A stretch of 64,000 nt of DNA, taken from Forficula auricularia. Lineage: Eukaryota > Arthropoda > Insecta > Dermaptera > Forficulidae. Where the stretch lies: NCBI GenBank assembly GCA_024734495.1, contig JALMQS010000153.1, forward strand, positions 6,473,294 through 6,537,293. The letters are read 5' to 3'. A model generated the notes under the pieces. It had not been told where the DNA came from and made no database searches. It saw only the letters and a program-made list of their open reading frames with translations. Below are positions 32,516 to 42,479 of this stretch, piece after piece; the stretch's first letter is position 1, and each line of letters begins with the position of its first letter. Position numbers and translations under genes: made by a program.

Positions 32516-32718
32516 TCTCGTCTCGTCTCGTGCGAAGCCCTAGGTGGGGTGGATGTGGGAGGGGCAGGAGGTGGGGGATCCGGGGCTGGGAGGCGTGGGG
32601 GTGTACTGGTGGGGCGAGGTGTATGGTTTCGGGAGGGGGAAGGGGGTCAGGGGTTACCGTGCATCGCTCGGTGGCTCCAGGTACTTAGAATCGTATTTGA
32701 ATTGAATGCTGCAATAAA
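32516..32718 (+). repeat. G-rich dispersed repeat inserted in the right arm
   Basis: Many runs of three to five G, ending GTTACCGTGCATCGCTCGG then TGGCTCCAGGTACTT. The same order occurs at 35380-35600 and around the mariner at 62505-63945. It is missing from the left arm, so it arrived after the palindrome formed. Confidence 0.8.
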
Positions 32719-32830
32719 AGTTGTTCTAGCGCTCGCCGCTAGATGCCACTACTGAATTTGCGAAAGAATCTAGGTAAACTAACTTTTCCCTTCATTTATG
32801 ATATATAATGAAAAATTGTATTGAATATTT

Positions 32831-33021
32831 ATCGCTTCTCGGCCTTTTGGCTAAGATCAAAGTGTAGTATCTGTTCTTATCAGCTTAAAATCTGATACGT
32901 TCTCCATCGGAGAACCAGAATTTTAAACTGATTTTTGGAACTTGATGAAGTGCTAGGAGCTTGCTCCACCTTCGTCGCGGGTTGACCCGGTATTGCAGTA
33001 CCTCCGGGAACGGCCCACCCT
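32831..33021 (+). ncRNA. U2: U2 spliceosomal RNA, right copy
   Basis: 191 bases with every U2 landmark: ATCGCTTCTCGGCC at the 5' end, GTGTAGTATCTG for branch-point pairing, TATCAGCTTAAAATCTGATA stem, Sm-like GATTTTTGGA, and the terminal stem-loops, ending near CCCACCCTC. It lacks the poly-A tail and flanking duplication of a retrocopy, and its upstream flank is shared with the left copy, so it looks like a real gene. The two copies are divergent, with 5' ends 2.8 kb apart. Confidence 0.96.
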
Positions 33022-33442
33022 CTTTAAACACAAATAAAACATAGTAATAAACATCCTTAAAACTTATATTTAATTTAATTCATTATAATTTACTACTAAA
33101 ACAATTGATATTATTACATTTTAATCTATTAAATTGTTCTGATATTATTATTATCACATAGTAGTAGTAAGTACTTCATTGTTTATTGTATATTTTTGAA
33201 AAATAGAATGAATTTAATAAAAATACTATTTACTAATTTATAAACTACCACATTCTGATGGGGGGAGGGTCAAAAATGTCAATTTCTACCCAACTATGTA
33301 TACTTAAATTTGCTTAGTTTTTGCATTTCTAGCCTTAACTTTGTGCGAATCTACGTTTTCAACTTAGACTGCAATCAATAGGCCTCAGAGGCTTTCAATG
33401 GGTCAATCAATAATGGCAGCCATGGTATTTCTGGCCTTTGAA

Positions 33443-34007
33443 ATAAGCTGACGTGTTCTGATGTGTCCATCCACTTGACTTTACCATACAATCTGGCCCC
33501 TAAAATTATTTATAATCATGTAGGGGAAGGGATTAGTTTTTGCATTTTTAGACTTCTGGTGTCCCACTGATTATGTATACATAATTTGGTTGAGTTCGAT
33601 CAAATGGCCCGGATTTTTAATTTTTACCCCCTTAATTTTGTGTCGATATGCACCAAAATCTAATCAGCTCTTAATCTCAATCGTCCAAAACTACCTGTGA
33701 AATTTGGTTTCGATATTCACACTAGTTTTTGAACTAGCTCGTCCACAAAAAGTTGGTAACGCACAGATTAACTAACAGACTAACAGACATTTTGACAAAA
33801 CAATTATTATCTCGAAAAATATAATTTTTTCGATGTTCACTTATTAGAGCTTTTTTGTAGAGCGAAATGTCATGGTTTCGCTCAATTTTTTTAATCAAAA
33901 TAGTTTCAGCCGTTTTTGAGATAGTTTGAAAAAAAGAAAAGAATAAACCCACTTTTTTCATGCACGATCACAATACTTGACCATACCTTGTATGGTAAAG
34001 TAAAATA
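33443..34007 (+). repeat. Dispersed repeat X copy
   Basis: AATAAGCTGACGTGTTCTGA to CTTGTATGGTAAAGTAAAA. Nearly the full order of landmarks is kept; the minus-strand frames over it are not genes. 33261-33442 holds a related fragment plus unassigned DNA. Confidence 0.8.
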
Positions 34008-34394
34008 AAAAAAGACAGCAGCGCTCCCAGCGGACATCGAAATAAATTGGAAATAACTATTTTGAGAGTTATTTTCAAATAAACTCACGCTATTGGTGGT
34101 GACTTCGGCCGTCACCGATTCAAAGGGTGAGGTTTCAACTATTTCAATTTTAGAGAGTAGTTAAGGCCCTGTGTCTCTAGTCTAATTAAGTTTTCACTAT
34201 TTGTTTTAAAATTATTTAATAAATGTGCGGATGAGCGATTTTTTCATTAGAATCTAATTTGATAAAGAATGAGCTAAAAGGATGTAGATAGAATGATCTC
34301 GAATGATCATTCTCTTCCTTTAGAGATTAGCCAGTGATGCAAGTTTGCCAAATAACACATCCAGACCTGTTTCACAAACTATTGGAGATTAATC
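34008..34394. other. Unassigned stretch
   Basis: No recognisable gene. TTGGTGGTGACTTCGGCCG near 34094 may be the edge of a repeat. Confidence 0.4.
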
Positions 34395-34750
34395 TATATA
34401 CTCTTATTAAACGAGCATAAATTGTTTTATATATATATGTTTATATAATTTTTCTTAGTTCTATTTTGAAAACGGCTCTACTTTGATTTTGATGAAACCA
34501 ACTATATTAATTAACAAGTTTTGAGGATGAGAAAACGATCTGGCTAGGTCTGGACCTCGACAAATTTCATCTTAATTGATCTTTTCTTAATTAAAGTAAT
34601 TATTTATAGATGAAAATCTCAATAAAAAGTTTGTTTACATTTTTTCAATTATCTTTTGTTTATTAATTGGTTTTTTAATTTTAAAACCCACGAATACTTT
34701 ATACCAAATATTGTTATATATTAGAATTTGCCAATTTAATTGATTAAAAT
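34395..34750. repeat. Dispersed repeat starting CTCTTATTAAACGAGCA
   Basis: CTCTTATTAAACGAGCA recurs at 56264 and, inverted, near 48510. The following AAAACGGCTCT block is shared with 28119-28620, and AATTGGTTTTTTAATTTTAA with 51015. Rolling-circle (Helentron-like) origin is possible but unproved. Confidence 0.5.
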
Positions 34751-34888
34751 TCCTCTTATTAAAAAACACGGACTAAAAATACTATCGCAAGCTAGAAGAT
34801 CAAGTACAGACGATAGTGGGGAAGTAATCTTCGAAATCGAAGTCTATTTCATGTAAAAAATTGCTTCAATGAAATTATTATTGGAGAG

Positions 34889-35105
34889 TCGGGTTTAGGT
34901 GAGCCAGCTAACGCGCTGGCCTCGCTTCGGCATCGATCGATTATGACGATGTTGGAGCGGAAGGCCGGGGTTCGATCCTGGCTGGCAAATAAAAATTTCT
35001 ACCGGCTAAATACTCGGCTCCCTCACTAACCCTACTAACACTGTACTTATGTGCTGTCTAAATGGGCTTTTTTCCCGGAGACAATAAATAAATAAAAAAT
35101 AAAAA
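34889..35105 (+). repeat. tRNA-derived SINE
   Basis: GTGAGCCAGCTAACGCGCTGG resembles an A-box region and CCGGGGTTCGATCCTGGC is a strong B box, followed by a body and an (AATA)n-type tail (ACAATAAATAAATAAAAAAT). The extra-long spacing and lack of a cloverleaf argue against a tRNA gene. Confidence 0.65.
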
Positions 35106-35149
35106 ATTAATATTTATTTATAAATTCAGTTGTTTCATGTCCATTTTTT

Positions 35150-35275
35150 ATTTAAATAAAAAATTAATATGTTTTTGGACAATTTTATATTTTATTAACG
35201 TATTTTATAAATTAATAAAATAAGTTAATAAAATATAAAATTGTCCAAAAAACCTATTAATTTTTTATTATTTAT
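35150..35275. repeat. Inverted repeat, arms about 50 bp
   Basis: TAATATGTTTTTGGACAATTTTATATTTTATTAA is mirrored by 35225-35275. AT-rich, non-coding. Confidence 0.75.
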
Positions 35276-35379
35276 TTAATTGATTAAAAAACTCGATAAA
35301 TTGTTATTTAATTAAAAAAAAATTATACAAAATTTATTTATATATAGTACTTATATTCACATAATCTGTGACCACTAGA

Positions 35380-35600
35380 AAGCTAGAAATGCAAAAACTG
35401 GGTGCGGAGTGGGGTGCAGTTGTGGGGTATCCGGGTCGGGGGTGGGGTGGGGCAGAGTGGGGGTGGAGATGCAGTGGTGGGGGCGAAGTGTGTGGTTTCT
35501 GGGGGGGGGGGTGCAGGGAGGGGGGTGTACTATATATATTTGTATTTTTTTAATTTGGTTACCGTACATCGCTCGGTGGCTCCAGGTACTTTCCATTATT
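35380..35600 (+). repeat. G-rich dispersed repeat, copy 2
   Basis: G-runs followed by a GTGTACTATATATATTTG border and TTGGTTACCGTACATCGCTC, then GGTGGCTCCAGGTACTTTCC. The Gly/Trp-rich plus-strand frames and Pro-rich minus-strand frame here reflect composition only. Confidence 0.8.
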
Positions 35601-35659
35601 CTAGAAACGGCCTTTTGAATCTCGGTAAGAAAATGAATATCAGATTTAGATATTATATT

Positions 35660-35835
35660 TATCAATAACTTTTAAGGAGTTAGGTGTTGGTTCTACATTT
35701 TAATATAATAATAAAACTTGAGCAAGATGCGAGGTAGGTTTCAGAAAAAAATGAAATAAAACAAAATTGAGTTATGAATTCGATATATTTCGGGGGTGAA
35801 CCCATCATCAGAAGTCAAAGAAAAGTCGTCTTATT
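35660..35835 (-). repeat. Penelope-type terminal fragment with hammerhead-like motif
   Basis: Minus strand: CTGATGA, stem GGG/CCC around TTCA, GAAATATATCGAATTC (35775-35815). The left flank matches the snap-back at 3640-3700. Confidence 0.6.
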
Positions 35836-36084
35836 AATTCATCGAAACTGCAAATAGTGAAGCCTAATTTTTTTAGATATTTTTAAATCAAAGGAGTGTT
35901 AAGTTCGATAGATTGGACAATGAAGGAAATTTTTAAACTCCTAGCAAACGATTGGGGTGTTAAAATTAAAATGATTAAGATAGCAATTTTGATTGGATTT
36001 TAAAGCACCCATTTCAAGGTACTTCACTTGATGATGGAAAGGAATAAAAGATATTTTATCTGATTATGAGCCCGATCCAGATTA
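35836..36084. other. Unassigned stretch
   Basis: Nothing recognised. Confidence 0.4.
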
Positions 36085-36440
36085 ATTTTTACTTTACCAT
36101 ACAGGGTATGGTCAAATATTGTAATTGTGCATGAAAAAAGTGTTTTTTTTTCCTTTATTTTTCGAAATATCTCAAAAACGGCTGTAACTATTTTGATTAA
36201 AAAAATTGGCGAAACCATGGCATTTTGCTCTACTAAAAAGCCCTAATAAGTGAACATCGAAAATTATATTTTTCGAGATAATAATTGTTTTGTCAAAATG
36301 TCTGTTAGTCCATTAGTGTGTTATTCTGTTAGCCTGTGCGTTACCAAATTTTGTGGACGAGATAGCTCAAAAACTAGTATGAATATCGAAACCAAATTTC
36401 ACACGTAGTTTTTGTCCATTGAAATTAAGAGCTTATTAGA
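36085..36440 (-). repeat. Dispersed repeat X, truncated reversed copy
   Basis: TTTACTTTACCATACAGGGT to ATTGAAATTAAGAGC, then it joins foldback Y directly. Confidence 0.8.
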
Positions 36441-37545
36441 TTTCCTAAAAATTTCATTATTTAGGTTTTTTCTCCGACCAGCCGTTCGGGCTCAAGCTCA
36501 AAATCCAAGTTTTCGACCTCGGCAGCCCCCCCGGATCATCCAAAAACTCTCACTTTTTTTGATATTTTCCCATTTTGACAATGAAGGAGCACGTTTTCGA
36601 GAAAGACCACTCCATACATTTTTAAACTATATTAAATTTGCTACAATTATAACAAAGTTTCATTTTAATTGGATAAATAATAATCCGTGCCGAAATGAGG
36701 ATGAAGTTTTGAAAAACTGCAATTTTTTGCAAAAAATTTCAGTTTTTCCTTCATAAAATAAAAACCACTCATTCTAGAAACTTGATTTCTTTCTCATTCT
36801 CTAGAAAATTTCGTTGTCTCGAACGTTTACTTGGACCACTTTTTTGATAAAACTCTTAGATTTATAAGATATCCAGAATTTTCCATGACAGGATATGATC
36901 CAAATCCTCAGAAGTTTCATGGAAAACGCTGGAAATCTATAAATCTAAGACTTTTATTAAAAAAGTATTTCAAGTAAACGTTCGAGTCAATAGAATTTCC
37001 TAGAGAATGAGATAGGAATCAAGTTTCTTTAAAAAAAAATTGCAGTTTTTCAAATTTTCATTGCGCCACGGATTACCATTTATCCAATTAAGATGAAACT
37101 TTGTTTGAATTGTGGAAAATTTAATCTAGTTTAAAAATGTATAGAATGGTCTTTGTCGAAAACTTGCTCCTTCATGGTCAAAATGGGAAAATATCGAAAA
37201 AAGTGCGAGTTTTTGGATGATCCGGGGGGCTTCCAACTTGGATTTTAAGCTTCGGAGAAAAAAACCTAAATAATTAGATTTGTAGGAAATCTTATGAACT
37301 TTCATTTTGCAAATGAAAAGTATTTACGAAAAGCTGATAGTTTCCGAGTTATAAGCGAAAAACTGCCAAAAAATGGAAATGTTCACCTTTTTTTGCAATT
37401 TCTACAATGTTGCGTCACGAAATTTTGGTGGGAGACCTCAGATTTGGATTCAGCGTGCCAAAAAACATATATATGCAAAAAACCAGATCTACTCTAAAAC
37501 TTTCCCCATAGGGGCCCAGTTGAGCACAATTTGACTGGACTACAA
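36441..37545. repeat. Foldback element Y, copy 1
   Basis: Long arms mirror around about 36910 (for example TTCTCCGACCAGCCGTTCGG; TTTTGATAAAACTCTTAGAT). The left terminus is lost; the right terminus is CACAATTTGACTGGACTA. Plus-strand frames inside are arm sequence and differ between copies. Confidence 0.82.
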
Positions 37546-37649
37546 GGCCGCCGTATTTTCCTGTAGATAAAATAAGATGATCAAAACCAGAGGAACAGGC
37601 CGCCGAATTTTCCTGTAGATAAAATAGGATTATCTAAACCAGAGTAACG
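37546..37649 (+). promoter_or_regulatory. Two 52-bp direct repeats upstream of gene A
   Basis: GGCCGCCG then TTTTCCTGTAGATAAAATA and an ATCAAAACCAGAG-type block occur at 37546 and again at 37598, one period apart. Each repeat holds an AGATAA word, a GATA-factor-type site. It lies 95-198 bases before the gene A start codon, so a regulatory role is plausible but inferred. Confidence 0.5.
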
Positions 37650-37689
37650 GATATATGAGCATGCAGAAGCTGGAGGGGGGAACTTGTAT

Positions 37690-37701
37690 ATATATATAAC
37701 A
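37690..37701 (+). promoter_or_regulatory. Possible TATA box of gene A
   Basis: TATATATATATAA lies about 43-54 bases upstream of the ATG at 37744, which fits a TATA promoter with a very short leader. Confidence 0.45.
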
Positions 37702-37743
37702 GCAAAGACTGGAAGGAGCTATTAATTAGAAACCTAGCCCAAG

Positions 37744-37848
37744 ATGAAATTCCTTTTGGGCTCTAGTATTATTATTGTTGCGCTTTTGGCTTTTGCCAAA
37801 GCTCAATCGGACAGTTATTTATACGAGAACAGCACCAAAGATCCCAAA
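37744..37848 (+). CDS. Gene A exon 1: signal peptide
   Basis: 35 codons starting MKFLLGSSIIIVALLAFAKA. This is a textbook secretion signal: one Lys, a hydrophobic core, then a small-residue cleavage site probably after AKA. The mature part begins QSDSYLYENS. The donor follows at 37849 (AAA/GTAACC), on a codon boundary. The start is supported by a TATA-like element and short leader upstream. The product should enter the secretory pathway. Joined to the later exons it gives a predicted secreted protein of about 235 residues: a short coiled coil followed by ankyrin repeats. Reading through the donor extends the frame into intron, which is not credible because TTTATT-type intron sequence and an acceptor follow. 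Confidence 0.75.
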
Positions 37849-37924
37849 GTAACCACCTTCTTACTACCTACTATAGCTCATTTATTTATTGGTTTATTCA
37901 TTTATTTGTTTTTTGTCCTTCCAG

Positions 37925-37960
37925 GCTCCTGTAGAGGAAACCAACACATTAATTAATGAT
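37925..37960 (+). CDS. Gene A exon 2: 12-codon microexon
   Basis: 36 bases coding APVEETNTLIND between the acceptor TGTCCTTCCAG and the donor GTAAGT. Phase 0 at both ends. Its composition is acidic and polar, as for a linker after a signal peptide. The preceding intron is only 76 bases and already shows the TTTATTTA motif typical of this family. Confidence 0.65.
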
Positions 37961-38090
37961 GTAAGTAAAAATAAAACATTCTTGTTTTTTTTTTTTTAAA
38001 TTTAATTCCCGCTGTCGCTCAAAATTGTTGCTTGTTTATTTCTTAATGCATTCATCATAACAACGTCATAAATTCCCAAGGAAATTATTT

Positions 38091-38660
38091 AAAAATAAGC
38101 TGACGTGTTCTGATGTGGCCATTCACTTGCCTTTACCATACAAACTGGCCTTTAAAATTATTTATAATCATGTAAGGGGGGGTTAGTTTTTGCATTTTTA
38201 TACTTCTGGGGGTCCACTGATTATGTATACAAAATTTGGTTGAGTTTGCTCAGACGGCCTAGATTTTTAATTTTTAACCCCCCTCCACCCCCTTAATTTT
38301 GGGTCGATATGCACCAAAATCTAATCAGCTCTTAATCTCAATGAACCAAAACTATGTGTGAAATTTGGTTTCGATATTCCCACTAGTTTTTGAGCTAGCT
38401 CGTCCACAAAAATTTGGTAACGCACAGACTAACTAACTAACAGACATTTATAACCGACTTCAAAAAAGGAGGAGGTTCTCTATTCGACTGAATTTTTTTT
38501 TTTTTTTGACAAAACAATTATTATCTCAAAAAATATAATTTTTTCGATGTTCACTTATTAGGGCTGGCTTTTTTGTAGACCAAAACGCCATGTTTTTGCT
38601 CAATATTTTTTATCAAAATAGTTTTATCAGTTTTTGAGATATTTACAAAAATCTGAAGTA
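38091..38660 (+). repeat. Dispersed repeat X in gene A intron 2
   Basis: AATAAGCTGACGTGTTCTGA to TTTTTGAGATATTTAC, interrupted near 38450-38510 by a short piece of repeat Z. Confidence 0.8.
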
Positions 38661-38680
38661 AAAACTAACAACAACCCTTT

Positions 38681-39600
38681 TTAACCGACTTCAAAAAAGG
38701 AGGAGGTTCTCTATTCGACTGATTTTTTTTTTTTGTGCCTATGTTACCTCATATCTCCGCCAATTGTCAACCGATTTTGAAAATTTTTTTGCATTGGGTC
38801 CAGTCTAGCTTCCGATTGGTCCCATTTTTTTTTCGTTTTTTTTCATAGGTATTAGACCTTTTTTATTAGGTTTGTTTAGACTTAACCTCTTTGTTTATGA
38901 ACCGATTTCGATGGTTCTTTTTTTATCCGAAAGGGGGTGTCTTAGGGATGGTGTCATATTAATTTGGTCAAGTTCTGATGATATGATCACTATTAATAAC
39001 ATCACTAAAAAGAGAAAAATAAAAATAAATTTTAAGAAAAAAATAAAAACCGACTTCAAAAAATTAAATGCAACAAATAAAATACACTAAAAGGTATAAA
39101 ATAATTATTATCTTATTTAGTTACAACTAAACGACGAAATATTAACACGAAATTACTTTTTGAAGTCGGTGCCAAACATATACCTTTTATGAATCGCACT
39201 CGACGGATCTTACTTAGTACGTTTGGAGGGTATGCTCGCTTATAGGTATAGTTTGTTTGGTACCGACTTCAAAAAGTAATTTCATGTTAATATTTCGTCG
39301 TTTAGTTGTAACTAAATAAGATAATAATTTTATTTTTTTTGGCTTTCGGCCTTTCTAGCCATAAGCCTAATTACGATACTAGTTATATTTTTTTTAAATT
39401 TGTCTCTAACCCCGGGGGTCAGATCTTAGCTGGATGCCTCGAGTCGGATTCGAACCCAGGTCCCCTGGTTAGCTCGCTGTCACCATACCACCTAGCCTAT
39501 CTGACCCCCCCAAGATAATAATTATTTTATACCTTTTAGTGTATTTTATTTGTTGCATTTAATTTTTTGAAGTCGGTTTTTATTTTTTTCTTAAAAATTA
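38681..39600 (+). repeat. Dispersed repeat Z (AACCGACTTCAAAAAAGGAG family), copy 1
   Basis: Landmarks: AACCGACTTCAAAAAAGGAG, CTCATATCTCCGCCAATTGT, GAACCGATTTCGATGGTTC, CTTAGGGATGGTGTCATATT. A foldback of about 530 bp follows, whose arms read ACTAAAAGGTATAAAATAAT and AACTAAACGACGAAATATTA. Other copies are at 45280, 49060, 50395/52319 and 61682. A SINE is inserted in it. Confidence 0.85.
39330..39511 (-). mobile_element. tRNA-derived SINE with 12-bp target duplication
   Basis: Exact duplication AAGATAATAATT (39318-39329, 39512-39523) inside repeat Z. On the minus strand an A-box-like TAGGCTAGGTGGTATGG and a B box TGGGTTCGAATCCGAC sit near the 5' end. The tail runs GGCCGAAAGCCAAAAAAAAT. This is the most complete member of the family seen as fragments at 3322 and about 50740. 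Confidence 0.88.
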
Positions 39601-39670
39601 CCATTGGCGTAGCGACTTCGTAGGGGGGGGGGGTCAATATGTATTTAGTGGTAATTTTTTTTTTATTAAA

Positions 39671-41018
39671 ACAAATAGTCCAGTTAAATTGTGTTTTTAC
39701 CCGGAAAGTTTTGGGGTAGTTGTAATTTCTTCGACCCTTTATGTTTTTTGGTGTGCTGAATCCGAATCTGAGGTTTGCTAACAAAATTTCGTGACGGAAC
39801 ATTGTCAAAAATGCAAAAAGGTAAAAAAATCTCATTTTTTGGCGGTTTTTTGCTTATAACTCGAAAACTATCAACTTTTCGTAAATAACATTCCTATTCA
39901 AAATGAAAGTTCATAAAATTTCATACAAATTTTATCATTTAGGTTTTTTTCTCCGACCAACCGTTCGGGCTCAAGCGCTAGTTGAAAATTGGCGTATTTT
40001 TTCTGTTTCCGCAAATCCCAAAAATTCGCACTTTTTTCGATTTTTTCCCATTTTGACCATGAAAGACCAGGTTTTTGACAAAGACCATTCTATATATTTT
40101 TAAACTAGATTAAATTTGCTACAATTCAAACAAAGTTTCATCTTAATTGGATAAATGGCAATCTGTGCCGCAATGAAGTTGAATTTTTTTTCAAAAAATG
40201 AAAACCACTCATTCTAGAAACGTGTTTCCTATTTCATTCTCTAGAAAATTTTATTGACTTGAATGTTTACTTGTACTACTTTTTTGATAAAACTCTTAGA
40301 TTTATAGATATCTAGCACTTTCCATGACAGGATATGATCCAAATCCTCATTAGTGTCATGGAAAATGCTCGATATCTATAAATCTAAGAGTTTTATCAAA
40401 AAAGTTGTACAAGTAAACATTCAAGTCAATAGAATTTTCTAGAGAATGAAATGGGAATCACGTTTTTAGGATGAGTTGTTTTCATTTTTATGAAGGAAAA
40501 ACTTCGATATTTTGCAAAAAAAAAATTCAACTTCATTGCGGCACAGATTGCCATTTATCCAATTAAGATGAAACTTTGTTTGAATTGTAGCAAATTTAAT
40601 CTAGTTTAAAAATGTATAGAATGGTCTTTGTCGAAAACTTGCTGCTTCATGGTCAAAATGGGAAAATATCCAAAAAAGTGCGAATTTTCGGACAATCCGG
40701 GGGAAAACTTGGATTTTGCGCTTGAGCCCGAACGGTTGGTCAGGGAAAAAATCATAAACGATGAAGGAAATTTTATGGACTTTCATTTTGAATACGAAGG
40801 TTATTTACGAAAATTTGATAGTTTTCGAATTATAAGCAAAAAACCGCCAAAAAATTTAAATTTTCACCTTTTTTTTTTGGCAATTTCTACAATGTTGTGT
40901 CCCGAAATTTTTGTGGGAGACCTTAGATTTCGATTCAGCGCCCCAAATAGCATATATATGCAAAAAATCAGAACTACCCCAAAAGTTTCCTGATAAAAAC
41001 ACAATTTGACTGGACTAT
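39671..41018. repeat. Foldback element Y, copy 2, with both termini
   Basis: Termini TAGTCCAGTTAAATTGTG and CACAATTTGACTGGACTA are inverted. The arms mirror around about 40340 (TTTTGATAAAACTCTTAGAT; CATGACAGGATATGATCC at the centre). It is nearly all stem, with no protein. Confidence 0.85.
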
Positions 41019-41062
41019 TATGTGAAATATTAAAAAAAAATTATTTATTTATTTATTTTTAG

Positions 41063-41110
41063 TTGAAGAATGAGGTTTCGTCATTGGTACAAGAAGTAGA
41101 AAAATGGAAA
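41063..41110 (+). pseudogene. Gene A, duplicated and decayed microexon
   Basis: After a good acceptor (TTATTTTTAG) it reads LKNEVSSLVQEVEKWK, one or two changes from the intact exon at 44275. The donor is damaged: GTTCGTTAAA stands where the sister has CTGGTAAGTG, and use of the next GT would give 52 bases and a frameshift. The preceding 40 bases of intron are also duplicated, so this was a segmental duplication of acceptor plus exon. Confidence 0.7.
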
Positions 41111-41138
41111 GTTCGTTAAAATTATGCTTGTTTTTCTA

Positions 41139-42322
41139 AAGGCTGGTGCACACGAGGCTTTTTCTGCTACTTGCAATTTGAAGCTTGTTCAGTCAAGCTG
41201 ATTTTCGCCTATTGGCTTCACACGAGGCTTTTTCAGAATTTAATTCAAGTTGTCAGCCTAGGTTGTCAGTTCACACAATGAATGCATATTTCATACTGCT
41301 CATCTTTAAAGGCATCAATTAATATTTCAATTTGTTCTTGAGTCCACTTTTGGAATTTGGAAGGCATATTCTCTTTATTTATTGCAGTTGAACAGTGAGA
41401 AATAAAATATCAGCTGTTCTCTGATATCAGCTGATGTATTGTGCCAAGCCCTATGTCACACACGTGATAAAATAATGCTTTATGATTGGCTGCTACTACA
41501 AGGATCAAGTAACTTAACTTTTTACTAAGTTGTTTTTTTCCTTCTTTTTTCGAAATATCTCAAAAACGGCTCGAAACTATTTTGATTAAAAAAAATTGAG
41601 CGAATCCATGGCATTTCGCTCTACAAAAAAGCTCTAATAAGTGAACATCGAAAAAATTATATTTTTCGAGATAATAATTGTTTTGTCAAAATATCTGTTA
41701 GTCAGTTAGTCTGTGCGTTACCAAATTTTTGTGGACGAGCTAGCTCAAAAACTAGTTTGAATATCGAAACCAAATTTCACACGTAGTTTTGGTCCATTGA
41801 GATTAAGAGCTGATTAGATTTTGGTGCATATCGACCCAAAATTAAGGGGGGTGGAGGGTAGGGGTTAAAAATTAAAAATCTAGGCCATTTGAGCAAACTC
41901 AACCAAATTATGTATACATAATCAGTGGGACCCCAGAAGTCTAAAAATGCAAAAACTAACCGCCTAAAATAAGGCGAGGGGGGTCAAAAAATGAAAATCT
42001 TGGCCATTTACCAAACTCAACCAAATTTTGTATACATAATCTGTGGGACCCCAGGAGTCTAATAAAATATCCCCCTTCCTCTACATGATTATAAATAATT
42101 TTATTAAATATTAAATATATGTGAGGTGCCAGGTTGTATGGCAAAGTCAAGTGGATGGCCACATCAGAACACTTAAGCTTATTTTAGAAGATGCCCTATC
42201 TTTTGAATCAGGCAAGCATGCTAGTAAGACAGTCCGGAGTGACGTCATTTCAACCCTTCATGTCTCCAAATTGCAAGTAAGCCGAACAAGTAGGAGAAAA
42301 TGTCCCGTGTGAAACGGGCTTA
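41139..42322 (-). mobile_element. Harbinger-like element hosting repeat X
   Basis: TAAAGGCTGGTGCACACG at left and GTGTGAAACGGGCTTA at right are roughly inverted, with TAA-type borders. Repeat X (reversed) fills 41515-42180. TTCACACGAGGC words repeat inside the left end. Confidence 0.5.
41266..41367 (-). pseudogene. N-terminal fragment of a Myb/SANT-like transposon protein
   Basis: MPSKFQKWTQEQIEILIDAF then KDEQYEICIHCVN and a stop. WTQEQIEILIDAF resembles the start of a Myb/SANT-like domain of Harbinger-associated proteins. Only 33 codons survive. Confidence 0.5.
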
Positions 42323-42323
42323 A

Positions 42324-42385
42324 GCCGGTTCGATGCATGAGAATTAAAAAGTGCCCAGTTGTTAAATTAGAAAGGGTCGCTAGTT
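42324..42385 (+). repeat. Possible tRNA-like SINE piece
   Basis: CTAGTTCGAATCCAG is a good B-box match, but no A box at proper spacing is convincing. Confidence 0.35.
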
Positions 42386-42479
42386 CGAATCCAGATAAGA
42401 TCCTATTTTCATTTCTATAGAATTTTTAAAGCCTTGGCTTGATTTTGTTAGTTAAATCTGAATTAATTTTTGATTAAAA

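Larger units (their letters stand above)
29608..33260. repeat. Large interrupted palindrome carrying two U2 genes
   Basis: Outer arms 29608-30149 and 32719-33260 mirror each other exactly in position: paired coordinates always sum to 62868. Both contain a whole U2 gene and its flanks. The inner part is a second palindrome with a different axis (pairs sum to 61732) from about 30160 to 31570. The axis shift is explained by growth of the 94-bp array and a G-rich insertion on the right side. Confidence 0.9.

Noticed and set aside
34889..35000. A functional tRNA gene
   Set aside because: Box A and B are present but spacing is too long and no cloverleaf forms; it has a SINE-like body and tail.
35368..35668. 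Several overlapping Gly/Trp/Val-rich frames
   Set aside because: All fall in the G-rich dispersed repeat and its tail, which recurs elsewhere without the frames.
36412..40993. Frames of 60-120 codons in foldback Y
   Set aside because: They occur in the stem arms, differ between the two copies and would be mirrored on the other strand.
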